A stretch of DNA of 42,878 nucleotides from Candidatus Saccharibacteria bacterium UBA5145 (lineage in GTDB: Bacteria > Patescibacteriota > Saccharimonadia > Saccharimonadales > UBA4665). Position numbers and translations under genes: made by a program. The stretch is taken from positions 26,172-69,049 of the forward strand of contig DHXX01000010.1 in assembly GCA_002413865.1 (NCBI GenBank). The letters are read 5' to 3'. The notes beneath the pieces were generated by a model. That model was not told the origin of the DNA, did not search any database, and saw only the letters and a program-made list of their open reading frames with translations. Positions 8,878-17,440 of this stretch are shown here, one piece after another (position 1 is the stretch's first letter; each line of letters opens with the position of its first letter).

Positions 8878-9282
8878 ATGCTGAAAGATTTTAAAAAGTT
8901 CATCTTGCGCGGTAACACCGTCGATCTAGCCGTGGCCGTCGTCGTGGGAGCGGCCTTCGGCGCGATTGTCAGTGCCCTTGTCAGAGACCTCATCACCCCC
9001 CTGATCGCCGCGATTGGCGGCCAGCCCGATTTTTCGAAGCTCCAGTTTAGTATCAACGGTAGTCGGTTCTTGTACGGTGACTTTATCAACGCCGTGATCG
9101 CTTTCGTCATCATCGCCGCCGTGGTGTTCTTCTTTATTGTCCAGCCGGTCAATAAACTCGTCGCGCGCGCTAACCGTAATAGAACGACACCAGAGCCCAG
9201 CACCATTAAGTGTCCGGAATGCTTGAGCGAAATCCCCAAAGCCGCCACCCGCTGCGCTTTTTGTACCACCAAGCTCGCTTAA
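8878..9282 (+). CDS. mscL: large-conductance mechanosensitive channel MscL with C-terminal zinc ribbon
   Basis: A 134-residue MscL, the pentameric tension-gated pore that releases solutes under hypo-osmotic shock. The first helix KKFILRGNTVDLAVAVVVGAA is the conserved N-terminal signature. A second hydrophobic segment INAVIAFVIIAAVVFFFIV follows at about residue 80. Beyond the usual family end there is a CPEC...CAFC pair (residues about 111-130) spaced like a zinc ribbon, in place of the usual helical bundle. A GAGG lies 6 nt before the ATG, so this gene appears to use a ribosome binding site, with TACAAT further upstream. The aquaporin close by makes this a small osmotic-response neighbourhood. 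Confidence 0.93.
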   Translation: MLKDFKKFILRGNTVDLAVAVVVGAAFGAIVSALVRDLITPLIAAIGGQPDFSKLQFSINGSRFLYGDFINAVIAFVIIAAVVFFFIVQPVNKLVARANRNRTTPEPSTIKCPECLSEIPKAATRCAFCTTKLA

Positions 9283-9405
9283 TTTAATCGTCTTAAATGT
9301 TTTCAATTTGCCCTTAGTGCAGAGACTAGGGCTTGTACGGGAAATGCGCGGCGGGCAGACAAAAATAGTAGGTATCAGATGGGAGTCTGCTAAATAGAAA
9401 CGGGG

Positions 9406-9428
9406 TCCTGAAACGAGTTCAGGATGAC
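9406..9428. repeat. dispersed palindrome, CCTGAA/TTCAGG type
   Basis: TCCTGAA, a 5-nt loop, then TTCAGGA and ATGAC. The 7-bp stem is perfect. It lies in the 200-bp gap between mscL and atpC, where both genes end. Confidence 0.75.
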
Positions 9429-9485
9429 GGCAGGGAAGTGTCGAGCAATCCCTAACTGCCATCTCCCGATCCCCAACTACCGCCC

Positions 9486-9914
9486 TTAACGTTTGGTGTG
9501 GCGGCGTTTAAGCCCGGCAACATGCAGGCGCACCGAATGGCGGTCAATCAGCGTCTGGGCGTGTTCTAGGCTGACCTGGTCGGTCGCTTCGGCTTTCATC
9601 TGGTTGGCGCGTTCGATAGCCGCCTGGACCTCGGCTTCGTTAATATCGTCGGCGTGGTCGGCTTCGTCGACGAGCACCCGCAAAACGTTGTCATCAACTT
9701 CTACGACGCCACCGTTAGTCGCGAAGAACTCGCGGACCGTGTCGGGGTCTTTCGGATGACGGCGGACTGCGATAACGCCGTTGGTGGCAACGCTAATTAA
9801 CGGCATGTGGTGCTGCAGGACACCGATTTCGCCCTCTAGGGTCGGCAGGATGACCTCCGAGACGTCATCGTCAAATTTAATCCCTGTCAGCGAGACGAGT
9901 TGAAAGTGAAACAC
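9486..9914 (-). CDS. atpC: ATP synthase F1 epsilon subunit
   Basis: A 142-residue epsilon subunit, the central-stalk protein that couples rotation to the c-ring and can inhibit ATP hydrolysis. The N-terminal beta-sandwich contains ILPTLEGEIGVLQHHMPLI, the family signature, and ATNGGVVEVDDNVLRVLVD. A two-helix C-terminal region (INEAEVQAAIERANQMKA...) follows and ends in a basic tail. It is the last gene of the operon and starts 5 nt after atpD. The length is normal. Confidence 0.93.
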   Translation of the reverse strand: MFHFQLVSLTGIKFDDDVSEVILPTLEGEIGVLQHHMPLISVATNGVIAVRRHPKDPDTVREFFATNGGVVEVDDNVLRVLVDEADHADDINEAEVQAAIERANQMKAEATDQVSLEHAQTLIDRHSVRLHVAGLKRRHTKR

Positions 9915-9919
9915 TCGGT

Positions 9920-11317
9920 TTAGCCTTCGCTTTTCTTGACGTCGCTGATGGCACCCTTCATGTAGAAGGCACTCTCTGGCGTAGCGTCGTGCTTACCCTC
10001 TAGGATCTCTTTGAAACCTTGCACGGTATCGGTCAGCTTGACATATTGACCGGTGTTACCGGTAAACTGTTCGGCGACGAAGAAGGGCTGACTCAAGAAA
10101 CGCTGGATGCGGCGGGCACGGTCGACGGTTTGCTTGTCTTCGTCCGATAATTCTTCCATACCGAGGATAGCGATGATGTCCTGCAAGTCCTTGTAGCGTT
10201 GCAAGACGCGTTGCACCTCGCGCGCCACCTTATAGTGTTCCTCACCGACGATTTCCGGGTCGAGTAGCGTCGAGTTGGAGTCGAGCGGGTCGACGGCCGG
10301 GTAAATGCCGATTTCGGTCAAAGCGCGGTTCAGCACGATGGTCGAGTCGAGGTGGGCAAAGGTCGTGGCCGGTGCCGGGTCGGTCATGTCGTCGGCTGGG
10401 ACATAGACGGCTTGGACGCTGGTAATCGAGCCTTCACGGGTACTGGTAATCCGTTCCTGGAGTTGACCCATTTCTTGGGCCAGGTTCGGCTGATAACCCA
10501 CAGCCGACGGCAGGCGGCCGAGCAGGGCCGAGACTTCGGCCCCGGCTTGGGTGTAACGGAAGATGTTGTCAATAAATAACAAGACGTCGTTACCCTTATC
10601 GCGGAAACCTTCGGCAATCGTCAAGCCCGATAGGGCAACCCGCAGGCGCGCGCCAGGTGGCTCGTTCATCTGGCCAAAAACGAGCGAAGTGTTTTTGAGA
10701 ACGCCCGATTCTTTCATCTCGTAGTACAGGTCATTACCTTCACGGGTCCGCTCACCGACACCGGCAAACACCGAGTAACCGGCGTGGAACTTGGCGATGT
10801 TGTTTATTAGTTCTTGGATTAGGACGGTCTTGCCGACCCCGGCCCCACCGAATAGACCGACTTTACCACCCTTGGCCATTGGCGCGATCAAGTCGATGAC
10901 TTTGATCCCGGTTTCGAGAATCTCGACTTTGCCCGATTGGTCGACGAGCGGTGGTGGTGCGCGGTGAATCGGGGCCCGTTCCTTGAATACGCCGCCCTGG
11001 CCATCGATTGGCTGGCCAGTGACGTTGAACATCCGGCCGAGGGTCAATTCCCCAACTGGCACGCTAATGGCCGCACCGGTGTCAGTGACGGCGGTGCCAC
11101 GGGCCAGACCGTCGGTCGAACCGAGTGAAATTGCCCGGACGCTCGATTCGCTCAAGTGTTGGGCGACTTCCAGTGTTAGCTCCTGGTCACCATTGGTGAC
11201 TTTGAGGGCGTTATAAATGGCCGGTAGGTGGCCGGTACTAAATTCAATGTCAATCACCACGCCCACGATTTGGGTGATCTGGCCGGTTTTAGTAGTTTCC
11301 TTCGTTGCTGTCGCCAT
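9920..11317 (-). CDS. atpD: ATP synthase F1 beta subunit
   Basis: A 465-residue catalytic beta subunit. The Walker A motif GGAGVGKT is at residues 157-164, GERTREGNDLYYEM near 188, and the ALSGLTIAEGFRD and LLFIDNIFRYTQAGAEVSALLGR segments follow, the last being the Walker B strand and catalytic loop. Length and order are normal. It forms the alternating hexamer with atpA and makes ATP in the cytoplasmic F1 head. The ATG at 11317 has TCTCC/GGAGAA-type pairing potential 5-8 nt upstream, so translation within the operon uses a ribosome binding site. Confidence 0.98.
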   Translation of the reverse strand: MATATKETTKTGQITQIVGVVIDIEFSTGHLPAIYNALKVTNGDQELTLEVAQHLSESSVRAISLGSTDGLARGTAVTDTGAAISVPVGELTLGRMFNVTGQPIDGQGGVFKERAPIHRAPPPLVDQSGKVEILETGIKVIDLIAPMAKGGKVGLFGGAGVGKTVLIQELINNIAKFHAGYSVFAGVGERTREGNDLYYEMKESGVLKNTSLVFGQMNEPPGARLRVALSGLTIAEGFRDKGNDVLLFIDNIFRYTQAGAEVSALLGRLPSAVGYQPNLAQEMGQLQERITSTREGSITSVQAVYVPADDMTDPAPATTFAHLDSTIVLNRALTEIGIYPAVDPLDSNSTLLDPEIVGEEHYKVAREVQRVLQRYKDLQDIIAILGMEELSDEDKQTVDRARRIQRFLSQPFFVAEQFTGNTGQYVKLTDTVQGFKEILEGKHDATPESAFYMKGAISDVKKSEG

Positions 11318-11377
11318 TATATTTCTCCTTCGGATTTAGTCATCATTCTTGTTGCGTTGCTCGATCGTTTCGTCGTC

Positions 11378-12253
11378 TTAGCCATTCATCGCCTCCGCGC
11401 CACCGGTGATCTCGGCCAATTCTTGGGTAATAGCGGACTGACGGGCGGTATTGTATTCCAACGTATAGTCGTCGATTAGATCATTGGCGTTGTCGGTGGC
11501 ATTCTTCATAGAGATCATCCGCATCGAGTGTTCGCTGGCCAGACTCTCAAGGACGGCTTGCCACAATTGGGCTTCAACTAGACGCGTCGTAACTTGCTCG
11601 ATAACCGTCTCGACGTCGGGTTCAAAATTGCTAATCACAGCCTCGTCGGCCGGTTTACCGGCCGCCGCGTCGAGCGTGGCCGGCAACAGCTGGAACTTTT
11701 GGACTTCTTGCAAAATGTTTGACTTGAACATCGTGTAAATGAGCTGGACTTCGTCGACATCTTCCTGCTCGTACTGGGCGATCAAGGTAGTCAGAATCGG
11801 TCGTACGTCGTTGGCGGTCGGCTGGTCCTTGACGTCGGTGTAGACGGCGAGGAGCTCGACGCCGCTTAAGCGCCGCGCAAACTGGGCGCCCTTGCTACCA
11901 ATCATAATCAACCGGCTGACAACTTTATCGTCGCGATCTTGGCGCAGCGACTGGGCCAATAACTTCAAAACGTTGGCATTGTAAGCACCGGCCAAGCCGC
12001 TATTACTGGTGACGACGATGTACAAACGCGCGTTGACGGGGCGTTTGGCGAAAAGCGGCTGGCGCTCAACTTCCTTCATGGCGTTCAAACGCTGCAGCAA
12101 ATGATAGGCCAAGTCACGGTAAGCCCGACTCCGAAAAGCGTAGTCTTGGGCCCGGCGCATTTTACTCGCCGACACCAGCTGCATAGCCTTGGTTATCTGG
12201 CGGGTACTCTTGATGGATGTGATTCGTCGTTTGAGAATAATAGTGCTGGCCAC
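11378..12253 (-). CDS. atpG: ATP synthase F1 gamma subunit
   Basis: A 291-residue gamma subunit, the rotating central shaft. The N-terminal helix RRITSIKSTRQITKAMQLVSASKMRRAQ is strongly conserved, as is the C-terminal helix with MKNATDNANDLIDDYTLEYNTARQSAITQELAEI. The middle Rossmann-like domain is less conserved, as usual. It lies between atpA and atpD. A 60-bp gap separates it from atpD. Confidence 0.96.
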   Translation of the reverse strand: MASTIILKRRITSIKSTRQITKAMQLVSASKMRRAQDYAFRSRAYRDLAYHLLQRLNAMKEVERQPLFAKRPVNARLYIVVTSNSGLAGAYNANVLKLLAQSLRQDRDDKVVSRLIMIGSKGAQFARRLSGVELLAVYTDVKDQPTANDVRPILTTLIAQYEQEDVDEVQLIYTMFKSNILQEVQKFQLLPATLDAAAGKPADEAVISNFEPDVETVIEQVTTRLVEAQLWQAVLESLASEHSMRMISMKNATDNANDLIDDYTLEYNTARQSAITQELAEITGGAEAMNG

Positions 12254-12261
12254 GAGACTGT

Positions 12262-13815
12262 CTACTCCTTGCTAGCTTTTTTTACTTTAGCGGCGTAAGT
12301 GACGGCGATTGCCTCGGCGACCGCGAGAATCGTTGCCTGGTTGGCGTCGGAAGCTTTATCACCGGTGTTGACCACCTCGATGAGCTTAGGGTGTTTGCTT
12401 TTGAGTTCGCGATGGAGAGATTCTTCGGCCGTCTTAAGCTTATCAAGTGGCACGGTGTCAAAGACGCCTTGGGTAGCGGCCAACAATGAAGCATACATTT
12501 CCCAGATAGCATACGGACTGAACTGGGGCTGCTTTAAGAGTTCGGTCAGGCGTTGACCCCGTTCAATCGTGTGCCGGGTTTCGGGGTCGAGGTCGGTTGA
12601 GAATTGGCTAAAAGCGGCGAGCTCGCGGAACTGGGCGAGGCTCAACTTCAGACCACCACCAACGGCCTTGATAGCCTTGGTCTGGGCGTCGCCACCGACG
12701 CGGGAAACCGACAAACCAACCGAGATAGCCGGGCGAATACCCTGATAGAACAAGTTGGTTTCGAGGAAAATCTGACCGTCGGTAATCGAGATGACATTGG
12801 TTGGGATATAGGCGCTAATGTCACCGGCTTGGGTCTCGATAATCGGCAGGGCGGTCAAAGAGCCGGCGCCGAGAGCGTCGCTCAATTTAGCCGACCGTTC
12901 GAGCAAGCGGGAGTGCAGGTAGAAAACGTCCCCGGGGTAGGCTTCGCGACCCGGTGGGCGGCGCAACAAGAGCGACATCTGGCGGTAAGCAGCAGCGTGT
13001 TTCGACAAATCATCGTAGATAATCAGGGCGTGCTGCTTGTTGTCACGGAAGTACTCACCCATGGTGGCACCGGTGTAGGGCGCCAAGTAAAGCATGGCGG
13101 CCGGGTCGGCTGGGCTAGTGGCGATAATGATCGTCTGGTCCATAACGCCTTCGCGCTTCAAGCGTTCTTGCAGGGCAGCTATTTTGGAAAGTTTTTGACC
13201 AATCGCGACGTAAACGTTAATGACGCCCGTTTTTTGACGAGCTTGGTTGACCATGGTGTCGATAGCAATCGCTGTCTTACCGGTTTGGCGGTCACCAATG
13301 ATCAGTTCGCGCTGACCACGGCCAATTGGCACGATCGCGTCGATCGCCATCAAGCCCGTCATGAGGGGTTCATGGACGCTCTTGCGGTCGAGGACACCGG
13401 GCGCCGGGCGCTCGACACGGCTCCGTTGCTTGGTTTTGATAGGTTCACCACCATCGAGCGGGTTACCGAGCGGATCGACCACCCGGCCGATTAGTTCGGG
13501 GCCGACTGGAACTTCCAGCACTTTACCGCTTAAACGAACCGTCGCACCGGCTTTGACGTCGGTGTCGTCACCGAGCAAAACGGCGCCGATTTCGTCCTCA
13601 CCGAGGTTAAAGGCAAAAGCGGTTATTTTTTGACCGCTGACGCCGTCGATTTCGAGCATTTCGTTATAACCGCACTGGGTGAGGCCATAAACCCAGGCGA
13701 TGCCATCGCCGACGCGGGTGATAACACCGACGTCCTCAATCTCCGGTCGAGTCTTGAGTTGAGCAATTGCCGCTCGGATATCATCTGATAATTCTTTAAT
13801 CGACACATCAGCCAT
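12262..13815 (-). CDS. atpA: ATP synthase F1 alpha subunit
   Basis: A 517-residue alpha subunit with regulatory, non-catalytic nucleotide sites. Visible features are GDGIAWVYGLTQCGYNEMLE near residue 36, the Walker A motif GDRQTGKTAIA near residue 170, LIIYDDLSKHAAAYRQMSLLLRRPPGREAYPGD near residue 265-300 and the conserved VGLSVSRVGGDAQ near residue 370. The length is normal. It starts 4 nt after atpH. Confidence 0.98.
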   Translation of the reverse strand: MADVSIKELSDDIRAAIAQLKTRPEIEDVGVITRVGDGIAWVYGLTQCGYNEMLEIDGVSGQKITAFAFNLGEDEIGAVLLGDDTDVKAGATVRLSGKVLEVPVGPELIGRVVDPLGNPLDGGEPIKTKQRSRVERPAPGVLDRKSVHEPLMTGLMAIDAIVPIGRGQRELIIGDRQTGKTAIAIDTMVNQARQKTGVINVYVAIGQKLSKIAALQERLKREGVMDQTIIIATSPADPAAMLYLAPYTGATMGEYFRDNKQHALIIYDDLSKHAAAYRQMSLLLRRPPGREAYPGDVFYLHSRLLERSAKLSDALGAGSLTALPIIETQAGDISAYIPTNVISITDGQIFLETNLFYQGIRPAISVGLSVSRVGGDAQTKAIKAVGGGLKLSLAQFRELAAFSQFSTDLDPETRHTIERGQRLTELLKQPQFSPYAIWEMYASLLAATQGVFDTVPLDKLKTAEESLHRELKSKHPKLIEVVNTGDKASDANQATILAVAEAIAVTYAAKVKKASKE

Positions 13816-13819
13816 TTGT

Positions 13820-14227
13820 CTAATAGTCCTTTCCTGCAGCCGTTAATTGCTTAAGACGGTTCAATTTATTACGTACACTCAAATCTAATTGTTGATTGGC
13901 CAAATCCAAGCGGACACCGCCAATCACCGTGGCGTCGGGCCGTTCGGTGACGACGACCCGCGTCGCCTGCGGGTAGAGGCGCTGAATTTCTGCCTGGATG
14001 TTCGCCCGCACGACGGTCGTCAAGGGGTGAGCCGTAGCGGCCACCACTTCGACGATGCCATGATCAGCCCGGTACTGCATGATGTCGCGAATCAGCGAAT
14101 CGAGTTCACCGGTCCGACGCTCAGCCAGCAAGTAAGCCGCGACCTCGTCGCTCAGTTGTTTGAGGTCACTAATGCCTAAGGTACGCTGGGCGATGGCGGC
14201 AGCGACTTGGCGGCGGGGAAGCTTCAT
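13820..14227 (-). CDS. atpH: ATP synthase F1 delta subunit (short form)
   Basis: A 135-residue delta subunit, the peripheral-stalk cap that joins the b dimer to the top of F1. The C-terminal signature VIGGVRLDLANQQLDLSVRN and the following LNRLKQL are clear. Typical delta subunits are about 175-185 residues, so some 40-50 residues of the N-terminal helical domain are missing or reduced. The start is fixed by overlap with the end of atpF (ATGA-like coupling at 14224-14227). The rest of the operon is intact, so the short form is probably functional. Confidence 0.85.
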   Translation of the reverse strand: MKLPRRQVAAAIAQRTLGISDLKQLSDEVAAYLLAERRTGELDSLIRDIMQYRADHGIVEVVAATAHPLTTVVRANIQAEIQRLYPQATRVVVTERPDATVIGGVRLDLANQQLDLSVRNKLNRLKQLTAAGKDY

Positions 14228-14760
14228 GCCGCGACGCGACCCTTCAGGGCCTTATCGATTAAGGCGGCGTCTTTTTTGGCGTCGACTTTTTCGTCGATAA
14301 TCACTTCCGTGGCGTCGGATATTAAACCGACCAGTTCACCCTCGAGCGCTTTGCGCATCCGGGCGGTGTTTTGTTCGGCTTGGGCGCGGGCGTCCTTCAG
14401 AATTATCTCGGCTTTGAGTTGGGCCTTGTCTTCGGCTTCGCGAACTTGACCACGGGCGGCGTCGAGGGCTTCGGCGACAATGGCGTCGGCATCTCGGCGG
14501 GCCTGGTGCAAGGCGGTGCTGACCTTTTTCTCGAGATCGGCGCGCTCTTTTTGCATCTCTTCGCCTAGGCTCACACCACTCTCGATAGTCTGGCGGCGTT
14601 CGTCAAGCACTTTTAGGATTGGCTTGAAGGCGTAACGGCGCAATACCAAAAAGGCTAATCCGAAGGTGATGAGTTGAATCAGTAGCGCTTGGCCACTGAT
14701 GCCAAGGGCGCCCAGACCAGACGAACTAGTCTCTCCAAAAACGCTTATTGTTTGTAACAT
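14224..14760 (-). CDS. atpF: ATP synthase F0 b subunit
   Basis: A 178-residue b subunit. One hydrophobic helix (ALLIQLITFGLAFLVLRRYAF) near residue 25 anchors it in the membrane. A long charged coiled coil with KPILKVLDERRQTIESGVSLGEEMQKERADLEKK follows and forms the peripheral stalk. It overlaps atpH by 4 nt. The length is normal. Confidence 0.92.
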   Translation of the reverse strand: MLQTISVFGETSSSGLGALGISGQALLIQLITFGLAFLVLRRYAFKPILKVLDERRQTIESGVSLGEEMQKERADLEKKVSTALHQARRDADAIVAEALDAARGQVREAEDKAQLKAEIILKDARAQAEQNTARMRKALEGELVGLISDATEVIIDEKVDAKKDAALIDKALKGRVAA

Positions 14761-14812
14761 TTACTAAAAATTTCCTTCCAGAGTTCTGGAACTTCGAAAA
14801 ACACTGAAGTTC

Positions 14813-15043
14813 TTATTTGACAATAAAGGTCGACGCGAAGGCGAGCAGACCAAAGAGCTCAACGATGGCCACGAAAACTAGCGCTTGACCAAAGAATTTA
14901 GCAGCTTCCGGGTTACGACCAACGGCCTGCAAGTAGTTGCCACCGATCAGGCCGATGCCGATTGACGGACCGATAAAACCAAAGGCGATCATCAGCCCCT
15001 TGCCAATTATTGCTGTATTGATTGCATCTGCAAGATATACCAT
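14813..15043 (-). CDS. atpE: ATP synthase F0 c subunit, proton type
   Basis: A 76-residue proteolipid with two transmembrane helices. The glycine-rich first helix includes GPSIGIGLIGG (residues 25-35), the polar loop is AVGRNPEAA, and the ion-binding glutamate is E62 in AIVELFGLLAF. Sodium-type c subunits have a glutamine in the first helix and Ser/Thr after the glutamate; here these positions are isoleucine and leucine. Family knowledge therefore points to proton coupling. The ring size cannot be told from sequence. Confidence 0.95.
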   Translation of the reverse strand: MVYLADAINTAIIGKGLMIAFGFIGPSIGIGLIGGNYLQAVGRNPEAAKFFGQALVFVAIVELFGLLAFASTFIVK

Positions 15044-15106
15044 ACGCTTACTTCACACTCCTTGAATTATATTTATCATTGATTTATTTAACACACTCGA
15101 GCGGGC

Positions 15107-15952
15107 CTAGGCTTTGCTAGGTTGTAGCCCCATTGTTTCAGGAACGTGTTCCTCGGTCAAGTCTTGATGTCCAGGCTGGTGGGCGTGGTTAACGGCGATC
15201 GCCAGGTACATCAAGCTCAGGACGGTAAAAATGTAGGCCTGGAGGGCGCCGACGAACAGTTCGACTAGCGTGAAGGGCATGGCCGCCAGCGGGGCGGCGA
15301 CGTGGCCGAGGTACGAAAAGACGGCGATGATGATTTCACCAATCGTGACGTTTAAAAATAAACGCAGCGACAGGCTTAGGACGCGCGTCAAGTCGGTTAT
15401 CATCTCCAGGAGACCAATCACCAAATAGAGCGGGTTGAGCGGGTTACCGACGAAAAAGTGGCGCATATAGCGGATGAACCCGCCCGATTCACGGATCGAG
15501 GCCGCATAGACCACTGCCATCGTGATGATGCCGACCGCCAGTGTACCGTTCAGGTCGGCCGTGAAGGGGCGTAACAAGGGCGTGTCGCCGACGTGAAAAG
15601 CCTCGCCGACACCCGGCAGAAGACCGAGCCAGTTACTGAGTAGCAAGAAAAAGAACAGCGTCACAAAAAAAGGCACGTATTTGCGGCCACGCTCTTTATC
15701 GTCGAAAGTATTGACGACCAGCCCAGTGATAAACTCGGCGCCGGCTTCGATGTACTGGATAATTCCACCCTTCGGTTTGACGGTTAGGCGGCGCGCCACC
15801 AGTATTAGCAGGGCGGTGAAGACCGCCGTACAGATCCAGCCGTACAGAATTGAATTGGTGATAACCAAACCGCCCAAATTAATAACACCGGCGGGGGCGA
15901 CATGGACGCTCGGACCGGCGTCGGCTAGTTTAGTAATCAGACTTGCTACCAT
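15107..15952 (-). CDS. atpB: ATP synthase F0 a subunit
   Basis: A 281-residue a subunit, the membrane stator forming the proton half-channels. The essential arginine is in LSLRLFLNVTIGE near residue 195, and the final helices include ALQAYIFTVLSLMYLAIAVNHAH. Five to six transmembrane segments can be seen. The C-terminal tail (HQPGHQDLTEEHVPETMG) is an extra hydrophilic extension. Its start codon overlaps the stop of the atpI-like gene. Confidence 0.95.
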   Translation of the reverse strand: MVASLITKLADAGPSVHVAPAGVINLGGLVITNSILYGWICTAVFTALLILVARRLTVKPKGGIIQYIEAGAEFITGLVVNTFDDKERGRKYVPFFVTLFFFLLLSNWLGLLPGVGEAFHVGDTPLLRPFTADLNGTLAVGIITMAVVYAASIRESGGFIRYMRHFFVGNPLNPLYLVIGLLEMITDLTRVLSLSLRLFLNVTIGEIIIAVFSYLGHVAAPLAAMPFTLVELFVGALQAYIFTVLSLMYLAIAVNHAHQPGHQDLTEEHVPETMGLQPSKA

Positions 15953-16266
15953 TATTTGGGCTCCTTGGGATCGACATTGGTAATTTCGTTAAATTCGCTC
16001 AGGGTACGGCGGACAACCAGTATCATACCGATCATCGCCAAGGCCAGGCCGATGAGTGTCCAGAGCGGCGAGCTGTGGAAGCGCAGATCGAGCTTGTAGC
16101 CGCCGACGATTGGCACCAGCACCACAACGGCCAGTTGCCAGCTCATGCCAATTGCCGCGCTGTTGAAAAGCACTTGGGTATTTTTAGCTTTCGGCCCGCC
16201 AGCAGGCGTCGGTACGGTCACCGAATTAGTCGGTGTCCGCTTGGTTGTCACACTATTTTTGACCAT
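15952..16266 (-). CDS. AtpI-like small membrane protein, first gene of the ATP synthase operon
   Basis: A 104-residue protein with a basic N-terminal region and two hydrophobic helices (residues about 37-57 and 70-88). Position, size and topology match AtpI-type proteins that assist c-ring assembly, although sequence identity to AtpI is not obvious to me. It is the promoter-proximal gene and overlaps atpB by one base. The ATG at 16266 is preceded by TATACT ending 8 nt upstream, so the operon transcript is probably leaderless. Confidence 0.65.
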   Translation of the reverse strand: MVKNSVTTKRTPTNSVTVPTPAGGPKAKNTQVLFNSAAIGMSWQLAVVVLVPIVGGYKLDLRFHSSPLWTLIGLALAMIGMILVVRRTLSEFNEITNVDPKEPK

Positions 16267-16274
16267 TAATACTT

Positions 16275-16304
16275 AGTATAACAGGGCAGCCGCCTGATGT
16301 TCAA
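16275..16304 (-). promoter_or_regulatory. ATP synthase operon promoter
   Basis: On the minus strand TTGAAC (16304-16299), an 18-nt spacer and TATACT (16280-16275) form a good sigma-70 type promoter. The -10 box ends 8 nt before the first start codon. Confidence 0.75.
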
Positions 16305-16320
16305 GCGCCGAGTGAGAGTT

Positions 16321-16376
16321 CGAGTTAGAGTTATAAAGTAAAAAGTTCATAAAGTTGAAAGTTAGCTCGGGCTACA
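16321..16376. repeat. AT-rich palindromic intergenic element (copy 3)
   Basis: Contains TTATAAAGTAAAAAGTTC and AAAGTTGAAAGTTAGC followed by CTCGGGCT, the same phrases as the elements at 811-1012 and 3422-3503. The rest of the gap to 16520 carries a second short motif, CTAATTCCTAATTCC, that recurs near 42010. Confidence 0.6.
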
Positions 16377-16520
16377 ACTCCATATTTAGTAGAGGTGGAT
16401 TAGAAAACAGGAAGTAGGAAGTAGAGGTAAGTGGCCGTCGTTCAAGCTAATTCCTAATTCCTTTGCTGAAAGCTCGGCATTTCGTCTTTACTTTACATTA
16501 TATAGTGCTATGATAGGAGT

Positions 16521-16772
16521 ATGAATAACTCAAATATTACTGTTTACAGCGCTACCTGGTGTGCTTTTTGCAAAGCCGCTAAGGATTATTTCGACAAATT
16601 AGGTGTCAAATACGTCGACCGCGACGTCGACGCCGACCCGGCCGCCGGGCAAGAAGCCGTCGCCAAATCTGATCAACGCGGTATTCCCGTCATCGACATC
16701 GCCGGAGACATCATTATCGGCTTTGACCGACCAAAGATCGACGCCGCCCTCAAAGCCCACCAGCTGGTCTAG
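16521..16772 (+). CDS. glutaredoxin-like thiol oxidoreductase
   Basis: An 83-residue single-domain thioredoxin-fold protein. The redox motif CAFC is at about residues 14-17 after the VYSATW strand, the cis-proline lies in RGIPVIDIAG, and the end carries IIGFDRPKIDAAL, shared in form with the glutaredoxin at 36670. Such proteins reduce disulfides or mixed thiols in the cytoplasm. An AGGAG lies a few bases before the ATG together with TATAGT/TATGAT hexamers. It stands alone, not in an evident operon. Confidence 0.88.
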   Translation: MNNSNITVYSATWCAFCKAAKDYFDKLGVKYVDRDVDADPAAGQEAVAKSDQRGIPVIDIAGDIIIGFDRPKIDAALKAHQLV

Positions 16773-16859
16773 TCGAGTCAATCACAAACACTGTGGGTTT
16801 TCCCACAGGACAATCCTATCTAAGCCATTAAAATATAGTGAACTAGGAGATGTGTAGTT

Positions 16860-17420
16860 ATGCCCGAAGGACAGATAGATAGAACCAAACCCAGTATTAT
16901 CGTCTCTGAAGACACCGCTAAAGACGTCTTCAAGCGTCTGACGTACATTGATCGCCGGATTCATGAAAGTCCTGATTCATTTATCGTGTCGCTAGAACAG
17001 ATCGGTGAGACAGCGACCAATCAAACCGTTGACTTTAGCAGTCGAGGTGATAGCGTCAGAAACGTCGGCCGGAAGCCGGCTGACCTTATTATTGAATTTT
17101 TCAGAAACAATTATGATCGGCTCAGTGAGTACGACAAAACCACCGAGGATAAGATTGCCGCCGACCCGGACCATCAACAACTCGTGACTTTTATGCAGTC
17201 CAAGAAGTCCGAGCGCCTACAAACCGGTACGATGACTTCCAAGCATCGCCCCAATCTAGAGGCAGTCCCGGCCAAAGATTTGGTTCGTCGCTCACGCTTT
17301 GGTATCTATCTTGGGCGGGTGGCACTGTATCACGACCAGCAGCAACTTCTTACTCAAGACGTTAGCACCACTTTCCGGGAGGCGCGTGCCAATGGAACCA
17401 CCGGTCATAGTATTGCTTAG
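16860..17420 (+). CDS. hypothetical protein, 186 aa
   Basis: I do not recognise this protein. It is soluble, charged and largely helical in composition, with no cysteines and no obvious motif; a segment KDVFKRLTYIDRRIHESPDSF near residue 22 and RRSRFGIYLGRVALYHDQQQ near residue 142 may be conserved in relatives. It ends 20 nt before the cobalamin adenosyltransferase, which has its own promoter. Codon use is like that of its neighbours. Confidence 0.65.
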   Translation: MPEGQIDRTKPSIIVSEDTAKDVFKRLTYIDRRIHESPDSFIVSLEQIGETATNQTVDFSSRGDSVRNVGRKPADLIIEFFRNNYDRLSEYDKTTEDKIAADPDHQQLVTFMQSKKSERLQTGTMTSKHRPNLEAVPAKDLVRRSRFGIYLGRVALYHDQQQLLTQDVSTTFREARANGTTGHSIA

Positions 17421-17440
17421 AATCGGGGTATACTAACCTT

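Noticed and set aside
12604..13494. Plus-strand ORF of 296 codons inside atpA
   Set aside because: It is antisense to atpA, with no family signal and composition explained by atpA codons.
14813..15043. Sodium-dependent ATP synthase
   Set aside because: The glutamine in helix 1 and the Ser/Thr after the ion-binding Glu that mark sodium types are absent.
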